From assembly GCA_902769535.1 (NCBI GenBank), contig CACXPH010000002.1, positions 1-64,000 on the forward strand: DNA of 64,000 nucleotides. The letters are read 5' to 3'. Position 1 is the stretch's first letter. Each line of letters starts with the position of its first letter. Of the stretch, positions 45,285 through 52,266 are shown piece after piece. The notes under the pieces were generated by a model. It did not search any database. It was not told the origin of the DNA and saw only the letters and a program-made list of their open reading frames with translations. The position numbers and the translations under genes were made by a program. This stretch comes from an uncultured Bacteroidales bacterium. Lineage in GTDB: Bacteria; Bacteroidota; Bacteroidia; Bacteroidales; Paludibacteraceae.

Positions 45285-47091
45285 CGATTTTCCATGTTTT
45301 GCTTGCTTGTGTTGTGTCGCCGTACATAAGGTCTGGCACGGCGTTACCTGTCTCTTGTTCGGGGTAAACAACCATGTAACTGTGGGTGTTGAAGAAGCGC
45401 GTCAGCATGTCCGGAACTTGCTCGAAGAGCGGGTTGTACGACGGCGTCGAAGGACGGGCGTTGATCATGACGATCATATCGTCCGGCGCCATCTGTTTGG
45501 CGAGCATCAGCACATCTTCCCACGCTTCCATCTCGCGGTACGAAGCCCGCAGGTACTTACCTTTACGGCGGCAGAAAGCCTGCAGCACTTTTTGCGTGTC
45601 TTCGTTCGTGAAGAACACCACTTTGGCACCTATCTGACTGCTCAAACGACGGATGATTCCGAAACAACTGATGAAATCATGCTCTTTCTCCGCATAAGGC
45701 GGCACGGCTACCAACAGACGGTTGATCGTGTTGATCGGTTGGTTAGGGTGGTAGATGATCGACGCACGGCGCTGGTTGTTGATCAGCTTCATCGCCTCCG
45801 ACCAATCTTCTTCGGACGCCAGATCGGCATTGTGCAATTCGCCTAACTCACTCAACTCGCGTAACTCATAATGCCGGTTCTCGCCTACCGTCATCAACTG
45901 CCAACTGTCATCCGTCTTATCGGCCTCCAGACGTGCCTCTTCTTGCAGCGCCAGACGTTTGGCTGCGTACTCGGTTACAAACGAAGCACTCGTGCATAGT
46001 ACGAGGATCATCAGTACCGCGGCATTCAGTATCTCTGCGCTGAAGATACCCGTCGAGTAACCGATGGTCACGATGGCTAAGGTTCCTGCTGCCGTTGCAT
46101 GCGTCAGACCGAACATCAACTGCCGCTCTTCTGCTTGCAAACCAAAACTCTTCTGCGCTAACCATGCCGCGAACCATTTGCTCGTCAACTTCGTGGCGAT
46201 CATCACAACGGCAATCAAGATGGTAGCCCATCCTTCCCACAGCAGCGATATATCGATCATCATGCCCACGCCGATCAGGAACAGCGGCACGAACAGGTTG
46301 TTTCCTACGAAGTTAATCCGTTGCATAACCGGACTCAGGTTCGGCACCAGCCTGTTCAACGCCACACCGCAGAGGAAGGCACCGAAGATGCCCTCTAACT
46401 CTGACCAGTCTGCCAACCATGCCGCCATGACCATCATCGTCATCACTACCAGGAATCCGCTCGTAGCGTCCGTCCAACGCTTGAAGAACCGCTGTGCCAT
46501 CCATGGGAACAGACCTAAGATAACCACCAGCGTCGTCGCGATGCGACCCAACAGTCCTAAGGTGCTGATACTGTCCGTATAAACGAAATTATTACGTAAG
46601 ATAGCTAACACGAAAAGAGATAGTGCGATGGTTAGCATCGAACCGCCTACGGCTATATTCGCCGCTGCGTTCTTCTGCACGCCGTACCTACTCACGATCG
46701 GATAGGTCATCAGCGTGTGACTGCCGTACATCGCGCCTAACAGCGTACTCGTCACCCATCCGAAACCTAACAGCCGGCTCGTCAATAAACCTAACAGGAA
46801 CGGGAAGATAAACGAATACACTCCATATATCAACGCGTGTGTGCGCTGCTGGCGGAAATCATTGATGTCCACCTCAATACCGGCCTGCAGCATGATATAC
46901 AGCATACCGATCTTACCTAATGTCTGGATCGTTGTGCCTCCGCTGATCAGGTTGAAAGAGTAGGGACCGACAATGATTCCCACAATGATAAATCCCACTA
47001 TACTCGGGATTCGAATCTTGCGGCACACCATCGGCACCAATAAGATGCATGCCAGCACCAACGCAATAATCGCTAACGGATTTGTTATCAT
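45241..47091 (-). CDS. CPA2-type cation:proton antiporter
   Basis: The first 390 residues form about twelve transmembrane helices with the CPA2 features FIIVGIIVGPYSF near residue 35 and LQAGIEVDINDF near 70, and a long helix run with GLTHATAAGTLAIV near 330. Residues 400-616 form a cytoplasmic domain with two alternating alpha/beta halves like universal stress (UspA) folds, possibly a nucleotide-sensing domain. It would exchange K+ or Na+ for protons. The exact ion is not shown. Confidence 0.87.
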   Translation of the reverse strand: MITNPLAIIALVLACILLVPMVCRKIRIPSIVGFIIVGIIVGPYSFNLISGGTTIQTLGKIGMLYIMLQAGIEVDINDFRQQRTHALIYGVYSFIFPFLLGLLTSRLLGFGWVTSTLLGAMYGSHTLMTYPIVSRYGVQKNAAANIAVGGSMLTIALSLFVLAILRNNFVYTDSISTLGLLGRIATTLVVILGLFPWMAQRFFKRWTDATSGFLVVMTMMVMAAWLADWSELEGIFGAFLCGVALNRLVPNLSPVMQRINFVGNNLFVPLFLIGVGMMIDISLLWEGWATILIAVVMIATKLTSKWFAAWLAQKSFGLQAEERQLMFGLTHATAAGTLAIVTIGYSTGIFSAEILNAAVLMILVLCTSASFVTEYAAKRLALQEEARLEADKTDDSWQLMTVGENRHYELRELSELGELHNADLASEEDWSEAMKLINNQRRASIIYHPNQPINTINRLLVAVPPYAEKEHDFISCFGIIRRLSSQIGAKVVFFTNEDTQKVLQAFCRRKGKYLRASYREMEAWEDVLMLAKQMAPDDMIVMINARPSTPSYNPLFEQVPDMLTRFFNTHSYMVVYPEQETGNAVPDLMYGDTTQASKTWKIVSALKRWILSFQQR

Positions 47092-47108
47092 GATATCTTA
47101 TTTTTTTA

Positions 47109-47750
47109 TTAGTGAGGAATGTGCTCTTCTCGGAGGCGTCTGCTATATTCACATCCGCAGTAAAGCTGATTGTAAAAATTATACTCCTTGAGCAATTCAT
47201 TCCTCCGCTCCTGCAGTCCGTCCTTCCGCCAATTCTGTGCCCAGAATCTGACTACTGAATCCTGACTACTGACAGCTCCTGCGGCAGCATTACCTGCCGC
47301 ATTGATCTGCTCGAGATTCTTCCAACGCGAAGAGGCAAGGGTAGTGGCAAAGAACTTAATACCGAGTTCCTGCGCTTTCTTAGCCGTGGCGGCCAGCCGG
47401 TAATAGAAGCATTTCTCACATCGTTTGCCTCGTTCCGGCTCGTTCTCTAACCCGCACATGGCTTGTTGCCAGGCCGCATGTCCGTATCCGCATGGCTCTT
47501 CGTCTCCGGCGACGCGCCGGTCGTCATCTATCCATCGGATCCCCAGACTTTCCGCGTGCCGTTTGCTCTCGTTCTTGCGGATCTCGTATTCTTCCTGCGG
47601 GTAGATATTCGGGTTGAAATAATAGATGATAGGTTCGATCTCGTGCGCCAACAACCACTCCACGATCGCACTCGAGCACGGCGCGCAGCACGCATGCAGC
47701 AGCACCCGCTTACATCCCTCCGGCACAACTATCGAACTCTGTTTCTTCAT
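47109..47750 (-). CDS. queH: Epoxyqueuosine reductase QueH
   Basis: QueH performs the last step of queuosine synthesis in tRNA, using a [4Fe-4S] cluster. The 213-aa protein shows the DUF208 cysteines in order: HACCAPCS near residue 19, ERGKRCEKCFYYRL near 103 and YCGCEYS near 199. The start is ATG 47750. The frame runs on to a TTG that belongs to the -7 box (47772-47779), so the longer form is not real. A TCAG-type heptamer array near codons 157-168 adds a Ser/Gln-rich loop (AVSSQDSVV). Confidence 0.93.
   Translation of the reverse strand: MKKQSSIVVPEGCKRVLLHACCAPCSSAIVEWLLAHEIEPIIYYFNPNIYPQEEYEIRKNESKRHAESLGIRWIDDDRRVAGDEEPCGYGHAAWQQAMCGLENEPERGKRCEKCFYYRLAATAKKAQELGIKFFATTLASSRWKNLEQINAAGNAAAGAVSSQDSVVRFWAQNWRKDGLQERRNELLKEYNFYNQLYCGCEYSRRLREEHIPH
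47245..47279 (-). repeat. In-gene tandem array, five heptamers (CTACTGA on + strand)
   Basis: Four clear units and a weaker fifth, all with CTGA at the end in the first four, are read in frame in queH. Confidence 0.75.
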
Positions 47751-47771
47751 CTCTCCAAACCTTTGCGACCG

Positions 47772-47803
47772 CAAAGGTACTACAAAAAATTTGAATGTGC
47801 AAG
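47772..47803 (-). promoter_or_regulatory. Promoter for queH
   Basis: Minus-strand CTTG (47803-47800) and TACCTTTG (47779-47772) are 20 bases apart. The perfect inverted repeat 47760-47766 / 47771-47777 spans the expected start of transcription. Confidence 0.72.
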
Positions 47804-47870
47804 ATTTTTACAAAAAAAATCGTGTAAGCTTGCTTATAAAGATGGATCCCCTCTCTATTTTGTTCGTTAC

Positions 47871-47926
47871 GCCGGATGTTATCCGGCATGCTGTTTCTTG
47901 ATTTGTTGTTTAGGGGTGTGCCCCCT
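47871..47926. repeat. Small palindromes in the queH-DUF3791 intergenic region
   Basis: 47871-47887 is a 17-base hairpin with seven-pair arms GCCGGAT/ATCCGGC, and 47912-47926 has five-pair arms AGGGG/CCCCT. The 308-base gap 47751-48058 holds these, the decamer array and two divergent promoters, and no gene is seen in it. Confidence 0.6.
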
Positions 47927-47930
47927 GCCG

Positions 47931-48000
47931 AAATATCCTGATATATTCCGATAATTTCCGATAAATTCCGAAAAATTCCGAAAAAATCCCCAAAATCCTT
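47931..48000 (+). repeat. Tandem array, about seven decamers (ATNNNTTCCG)
   Basis: About seven 10-base units, best copies ATAATTTCCG and ATAAATTCCG, run directly up to the -33 box of the next promoter. The 10-base period is close to one DNA helix turn. Confidence 0.75.
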
Positions 48001-48029
48001 GCATATATCATTTTTTTTCTGTAATTTTG
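47998..48029 (+). promoter_or_regulatory. Promoter for the DUF3791/DUF3990-like cassette
   Basis: CTTG (47998-48001) and TAATTTTG (48022-48029) are 20 bases apart with a T-run. The inverted repeat ATTTTGC/GCAAAAT (48024-48030 / 48034-48040) crosses the expected start. Confidence 0.72.
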
Positions 48030-48058
48030 CCCCGCAAAATCAAGTAGTCCAATAATTT

Positions 48059-48283
48059 ATGGCACGTGAAGAACGAAATATGATCGGATTTACGGTGGCA
48101 CTCATCAGCGAGTTCGCCGACCATTTTGGTATCCAGCCCCGACAAGCGTACGCGTATATGAAACGCTACAAAGGCATGGAGCATTTGCGTCAGCACTATG
48201 CTATTTTGCACACGCAGTCCTTTCCGGACAATGTAGATACGATGGCGCAAGTTTGTGCTAATAACGGAGGAGGTCTCAGATGA
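48059..48283 (+). CDS. DUF3791-type small protein
   Basis: The 74-aa protein (MAREERNMIGFTVALISEF, then ALHTQSF-like YAILHTQSFPDN) resembles the DUF3791 family. DUF3791 proteins usually come in pairs beside a DUF3990 protein in Bacteroidota, forming small cassettes suspected of toxin-antitoxin or defence roles. It overlaps the following 36-aa ORF by four bases (ATGA). No structure-based function is known to me. Confidence 0.72.
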   Translation: MAREERNMIGFTVALISEFADHFGIQPRQAYAYMKRYKGMEHLRQHYAILHTQSFPDNVDTMAQVCANNGGGLR

Positions 48284-48390
48284 TGATCTCCCTGCAAAGG
48301 CTGGTAGAGGAATTGCACTATATCAAAGGTATCACGTTTCAGTATTTCTTCGGAACTGAACGCGCGTTAAATGCATTAAAACGAATCTAA
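48280..48390 (+). pseudogene. Short ORF, possible C-terminal remnant of a DUF3990 protein (36 aa)
   Basis: ATG 48280 to TAA 48390 encodes 36 residues including ITFQYFFGTERALNALKRI. This matches in style the last strand and helix of DUF3990 proteins (a phenylalanine-x-T-x-x-AL-x-x-L pattern). The N-terminal hundred or so residues with the ADP-ribosyltransferase-like core are missing. It overlaps the gene before by four bases and lies one base before the gene after, so it is still in a tidy operon. It may be a true mini-protein rather than a relic. Confidence 0.5.
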
Positions 48391-48391
48391 T

Positions 48392-48622
48392 ATGGCACTA
48401 ACGAAAGAGCAAATACAACTGATGAAGGACGATCTCTGCACAGAGTTGGCGGGCTTTTTGGTGGATGACTATCATTACGATCCACAGGAAGCTATCGACG
48501 TGCTTTATACATCGGAGACTTTCGAACGCCTGCAAGACGATGCCACGGGCTTGTATTACCAAAGTCCTGGCTATGTCTATTCGTTTCTTCAGAATGAACT
48601 GAATACCGCAAGAGTATCGTAA
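48392..48622 (+). CDS. Second small DUF3791-like protein
   Basis: The 76-aa acidic protein has DLCTELAGFLVDDYHYDPQE, then YTSETFERLQDDATGLYYQS and YVYSFLQNEL. This pattern of a helical domain with a TGLYxQSPxYVY motif is one I associate with the small partner proteins in DUF3990 cassettes. It starts one base after the 36-aa ORF. Its function is not known. It may have been the antitoxin-like partner. Confidence 0.65.
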   Translation: MALTKEQIQLMKDDLCTELAGFLVDDYHYDPQEAIDVLYTSETFERLQDDATGLYYQSPGYVYSFLQNELNTARVS

Positions 48623-48712
48623 TAACCCCTGCCGCAGGTTTTAGCGCCGCTGGCTCCGACAGCGTAAAAAAGCGGTGACATATAGAAATATTAGCGTTTG
48701 CGATTTATTGGA

Positions 48713-48823
48713 AACTCCAGAATGTGAGAAGTTTTGAGATATACCAATAATAAGTCAGCAGGCGTCCATACAATTATGGGCGTGACTTATCGGTATATGG
48801 GCATTTCTCACAGCCTTGGAGTT
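48713..48823 (+). ncRNA. Long five-stem hairpin RNA candidate
   Basis: Five helices nest in register: 713-719 with 817-823, 723-730 with 805-812, 739-745 with 792-798, 750-757 with 783-790 and 763-770 with 775-782 (add 48000), 38 pairs in 111 nt. The bulges between helices differ in length on the two sides, as in folded RNA. It sits in the 235-base gap before the BspA-like gene, 35 bases from its ATG, so it may be a leader element. A folded MITE-like insertion is the main alternative. Confidence 0.55.
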
Positions 48824-48857
48824 GATAAGGAACGTCCATTTTATAAATAAATACATT

Positions 48858-50861
48858 ATGAAAAAAATTTTTACTTTCTTCCTCGCGCTTGCTGCAAGCG
48901 TAGGAACAATTTTTGGCTACACGTGGAACTTAACCGATGGCGTCCTTACGATTGACGGTATCGTTGACGTAAGAGATTGCAATGATAGTACATGTTTTCC
49001 ATGGCATTCATATAGAAGGGATATTAACAAAATAATTATTGGAGATAGCGTCACCGGAATCGGATTTTATGCTTTCGTAAATTGCACCAATCTGACGAGT
49101 GTGATTATAGGCAAAAACGTTGTAGATGATTTATTATTTTCTTTCGGTAATTGCCCCAGTTTGACTAGTGTTACATTAAATTCAAACTCTTTAGTGAACC
49201 GCTACCATCACGATGACTGTGGCTTTGATGATATATTCGGCCCACAAGTGACAGAATATATTATAGGTGATGGTGCCACAAAAATTGGTGTAAATGCTTT
49301 CAACGGTTGTACCGGTTTGACGAGTGTGACAATTCCCAACAGCGTCACGAGTATTGGAGAGGGCGCTTTCGGTAATTGCCCCGGTTTGACGAGCATCACC
49401 ATTCCTAACAGTGTCACAAGCATTGGAAGATTTGCTTTCTCTGGTTGCACCAGTTTGACGAATCTCATTATTCCCGATAAAGTCACAAGCATTGGAGTTG
49501 GCGCTTTTGCACACTGCACCGGCATTACGAGTATTGAGATTCCTAACGGCGTCACACGCATTGAAGGTTCTAGTTTCCGTCATTGCAATAATCTGATAAG
49601 TATAACCATTCCAGATGGGGTTACTTCATTGGGCGGTTTTGCTTTCGAAGCTTGCACTAGTCTAACGAATATCAATATTCCATCCAGCGTCACAAGTATT
49701 GGATGGTACGCTTTCAACGGTTGTACCGGTCTAACTAGTATCACCATCCCCGATGCTGTTACTTCTTTGGCAGATTTTACTTTCCAAAACTGCACGGGAT
49801 TGACGAGTGTGACAATTCCCAATAACGTCACAAGTATTGGATGGTACGCTTTCAACGGTTGTACCGGTCTGACGAGTATCACAATTGGCAATAACGTCAC
49901 AACGATCGAGAGCCTGGCTTTCTATGGTTGTAATAATATAAAATCAGTTACTTGGAATGCAAAAAATGGTCCATCGGGGGATGGTAAGGGGGAAACTGAT
50001 AGCCGTTCGTCATTTTTCGGAAATCAAGTGGAATCTTGGTTGTTTGGAGATAGTGTAGAAGTGATTCCTGCTTCTTCCTGTTACATGATGAATAAACTTT
50101 CCTCTATATATATTCCTAATAGCGTTAAAAGCATTGGAAAAATGGCGTTTTACGAATGCACCGGGCTGACGACTTTGACTATTGGTAATAGTGTTGATTG
50201 CATCCGGAAATTCGCTTTCATGAAATGCATAAAATTGAAATCCATATACAATTTTGCAGCTATACCACAATCAATTAGTGATAGTTCTGCGTTTGATTGT
50301 GTGGATACCACTTGTGTGTTATATGTGCCGGCTAATTCTATCGAGCTGTATAAAAAGGCTGATGTTTGGTGTGAATTCAAGGATATCTTGCCGATTTTTA
50401 AAGATGAAGTGACGGATGTAACTATAGCAGTTACAGATTCCACTGCAAATATTATTTGGCCAAAAGTTAATAATGCCCACACGTCTGAACTAATCATTCG
50501 TGACACGACTGACAATGTTATCGATTCGCTTATCTTTAACGCCGAAGGTCGTTTACTTAGTTCAACAAACAATATGCCGAGCAAAGATAACTCATTACAA
50601 CAATCTCAATTAGCAGGCTTTGAGTATACAATTAACAACTTACGTGGAGGAACAACCTATCGATGCACAATTACGGTTAAGAATGAAGAAGGCGCTCCTT
50701 TGTACATTAAAACAATTACCTTTACCACTACCAGTGAACCGCAAGCCATTGAGAGCGCATCCGCCATACATGGCGAATCTACTAAAATTCTTCGCGACGG
50801 CCACCTCCTCATCCTCCGTGGTGACAAGACCTATACGGTAACCGGCCAAGAGGTCAAGTAA
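48858..50861 (+). CDS. BspA-like leucine-rich repeat surface protein, 667 aa
   Basis: A signal peptide (KKIFTFFLALAASVGTIFG) is followed by about 14-17 LRR_5 units of 23 residues (NSVTSIGEGAFGNCPGLTSI type) to about residue 480. A fibronectin III-like domain follows (about 515-620) and then the exported-protein tail (ILRDGHLLILRG, TYTVTGQEVK). LRR_5 proteins of the BspA class commonly bind host or microbial surfaces. The start is ATG 48858. The longer frame to 48816 enters the RNA hairpin. Its AT-rich DNA contrasts with nearby housekeeping genes and hints at acquisition or rapid change. Confidence 0.88.
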   Translation: MKKIFTFFLALAASVGTIFGYTWNLTDGVLTIDGIVDVRDCNDSTCFPWHSYRRDINKIIIGDSVTGIGFYAFVNCTNLTSVIIGKNVVDDLLFSFGNCPSLTSVTLNSNSLVNRYHHDDCGFDDIFGPQVTEYIIGDGATKIGVNAFNGCTGLTSVTIPNSVTSIGEGAFGNCPGLTSITIPNSVTSIGRFAFSGCTSLTNLIIPDKVTSIGVGAFAHCTGITSIEIPNGVTRIEGSSFRHCNNLISITIPDGVTSLGGFAFEACTSLTNINIPSSVTSIGWYAFNGCTGLTSITIPDAVTSLADFTFQNCTGLTSVTIPNNVTSIGWYAFNGCTGLTSITIGNNVTTIESLAFYGCNNIKSVTWNAKNGPSGDGKGETDSRSSFFGNQVESWLFGDSVEVIPASSCYMMNKLSSIYIPNSVKSIGKMAFYECTGLTTLTIGNSVDCIRKFAFMKCIKLKSIYNFAAIPQSISDSSAFDCVDTTCVLYVPANSIELYKKADVWCEFKDILPIFKDEVTDVTIAVTDSTANIIWPKVNNAHTSELIIRDTTDNVIDSLIFNAEGRLLSSTNNMPSKDNSLQQSQLAGFEYTINNLRGGTTYRCTITVKNEEGAPLYIKTITFTTTSEPQAIESASAIHGESTKILRDGHLLILRGDKTYTVTGQEVK

Positions 50862-50892
50862 TCGTGCCCTATGGCTAAGAAATAGCGTTTAT

Positions 50893-50968
50893 GCTCGGCA
50901 TATTATGCCGCATATCATCTTCGTTAAGTGCGCGGGACTTCAGTTCCGCGCCTTTTCTTTCTTCTTTT
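50893..50968 (+). repeat. 76-bp dispersed repeat, copy 2
   Basis: Identical to 406-481. It begins 31 bases after the stop of the BspA-like gene and contains the palindrome 50896-50910 and the terminator below. Confidence 0.9.
50930..50968 (+). terminator. Intrinsic terminator for the BspA-like gene
   Basis: A nine-pair GC-rich stem with loop TTCA is followed by a T/C tail, the same structure as at 443-481. Confidence 0.78.
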
Positions 50969-50971
50969 TCA

Positions 50972-51028
50972 GGCGAATTGAATTCGCCAATATTAAGGCT
51001 TTGTTTATTATCTCGGATAATATCCGAG
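50972..51028 (+). repeat. Pair of 17-base palindromes
   Basis: 50972-50988 (GGCGAATT arms) and 51012-51028 (CTCGGATA arms) are perfect eight-pair palindromes around one base. They are the same size as those at 485-615 but differ in sequence. The gene-free stretch 50862-51330 holds these, the 76-bp repeat, the 50-bp promoter block and the 11-mer array. Confidence 0.7.
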
Positions 51029-51094
51029 TACTTTGTCCATTGCGTCCGAAATAATCGTACCCTTGCGGTTAAGAATTGAATTCGGACATTTTTC

Positions 51095-51156
51095 TCAAAA
51101 AACTTAACTTTTTCCGTTACAAAATTTGCAAATCTCGAAAAAATGCTGTACCTTTG
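51095..51156 (+). promoter_or_regulatory. Promoter within the duplicated 50-bp block, copy 2
   Basis: Positions 51095-51144 match 671-720 with one mismatch. TTTG (51125-51128) and TACCTTTG (51149-51156) are 20 bases apart. It should drive the gene at 51331 through a leader of about 170 nt. Confidence 0.75.
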
Positions 51157-51177
51157 CACTCCGTTTTACATACCTAT

Positions 51178-51243
51178 AGTACATGATTAGTATGATTATA
51201 GTATGTAATTAGTAGGTAATTAGTAGGTGATTAGTAGGTGATT
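51178..51243 (+). repeat. Tandem array, six 11-mers (AGTAGGTGATT)
   Basis: Six contiguous 11-base units lie within the transcribed leader of the gene at 51331. The last three or four are nearly identical and the first ones have drifted. Confidence 0.85.
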
Positions 51244-51330
51244 AACCTTAGCATCACGTCACCATCTGCCTACGTCAGAATTACGAAAAAACCAGCAAAA
51301 AACAATATTTATCCTCAAAATACTTCAATT

Positions 51331-51771
51331 ATGGCACAAATTTTTTATTCTCCGGGCATCGAATACACAACAGGAGCCCTGGACAGCGCGCATCAATTGG
51401 TTACGCGCAAAAAACATCTGCATGGCACAAATGGCACACTCACCAAGGAGTGTGAGCCCGAGGTGTATCTCCAGAAACACAAACGCGACTACGAGCAGAA
51501 CCCGCCGCAGGGCAACGAACTCGCTCACCTTCAGCATTTTGGCGAAGCTGCCAAACGCACGACAGCCCTCATCTATGCCTATAAGTTCCCGGATACCGCG
51601 TCCGATGAACAGCGTACCCTTTTGGAGAACTACCGCCGTCGTTTCGAATCGCAACTCAAAGGCGAGCCGGATCTGCAAGCTCCACAGGATGCACAAGGAC
51701 ACCGCAAACACTACTTCCGTTTTGACAATTTCATTCGTGCAATGATCTATCAAGAGTTAAAAAACAACTAA
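51331..51771 (+). CDS. Hypothetical protein, 146 aa
   Basis: No family was recognised. The protein (MAQIFYSPGIEYTTGALDS) is basic and helical with no signal peptide or membrane segment, and ends FRFDNFIRAMIYQELKNN. It has a likeness in layout to the 244-aa protein at 854 and shares that gene's promoter block. The start is ATG 51331. An open frame back to 51238 is encoded by the 11-mer array and lacks protein character. Function unknown. Confidence 0.65.
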   Translation: MAQIFYSPGIEYTTGALDSAHQLVTRKKHLHGTNGTLTKECEPEVYLQKHKRDYEQNPPQGNELAHLQHFGEAAKRTTALIYAYKFPDTASDEQRTLLENYRRRFESQLKGEPDLQAPQDAQGHRKHYFRFDNFIRAMIYQELKNN

Positions 51772-51774
51772 ACT

Positions 51775-51806
51775 CTTGCATATGTCATTTTTTTGCTGTA
51801 CCTTTG
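51775..51806 (+). promoter_or_regulatory. Promoter for the small lipoprotein and nadE
   Basis: CTTG (51775-51778) and TACCTTTG (51799-51806) are 20 bases apart. The stretch TTGCATATGTCATTTTTTT is also found before the BACON gene (27558), and close variants occur before the glycosyltransferase and DUF3791 genes. Confidence 0.75.
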
Positions 51807-51831
51807 TGGCGAATTTTAAAAATTGCATGTT

Positions 51832-52257
51832 ATGAAAGCCAGATTGTTGTGGGACAAGATCCTTCGGATGGGTATTAAATTGTGTATGTTAACCGGTGTT
51901 GCCTTCACTTTTGCGGCATGCTATGCGCCTGCTCATGAGCCTAATATGGAATTCGAAGCGATAGGCGATATTACGAATGAGGAAAACGAACCGATAGAAA
52001 GCATTGAGGTCGCTGCTAAGTACAGAGGCTATCCGTTGGTTACCGGTTATTCCAACGAAGACGGGGCATACCGAATCCACGAAGGCTATTTCCCGGCATT
52101 CTTTGATTCTCTCGATATTGTAGCCCGAGATACAAGCGGTATCTATGAGCCCGATTCGGTGCGCGTCAAAGTGGAGATAGACCCTACTACCAAACGAGGT
52201 AAATGGTTTGTGGGTACGTTTTCTGTGCAACATGACTTCCAACTCAAGAAAAAATAA
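51832..52257 (+). CDS. Putative lipoprotein with carboxypeptidase-regulatory-like beta domain, 141 aa
   Basis: The start is ATG 51832. A TTG at 51823 is a poorer choice. A signal-type segment ends in FTFAAC (Cys29), a plausible lipobox, before a small beta domain with GDITNEENEPIESIEV and GYSNEDGAYRI, a pattern typical of CarboxypepD_reg-like folds. It resembles in style the Bacteroidales proteins named radical SAM-associated putative lipoprotein, but no radical SAM gene is nearby, so that label is only a suggestion. nadE follows after nine bases. Confidence 0.7.
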   Translation: MKARLLWDKILRMGIKLCMLTGVAFTFAACYAPAHEPNMEFEAIGDITNEENEPIESIEVAAKYRGYPLVTGYSNEDGAYRIHEGYFPAFFDSLDIVARDTSGIYEPDSVRVKVEIDPTTKRGKWFVGTFSVQHDFQLKKK

Positions 52258-52266
52258 AGTTTATCT

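Noticed and set aside
47626..47901. 91-codon ORF across the queH promoter
   Set aside because: It runs antisense through queH, the promoter dyad and a hairpin, with no recognisable protein character.
50891..51079. 62-codon ORF in the repeat-rich gap
   Set aside because: It is built from the 76-bp terminator repeat and palindromes. There is no promoter, and the composition is not protein-like.
51178..51243. Possible CRISPR array
   Set aside because: The units are 11 bases, directly adjoining, with no spacers and no cas genes nearby.
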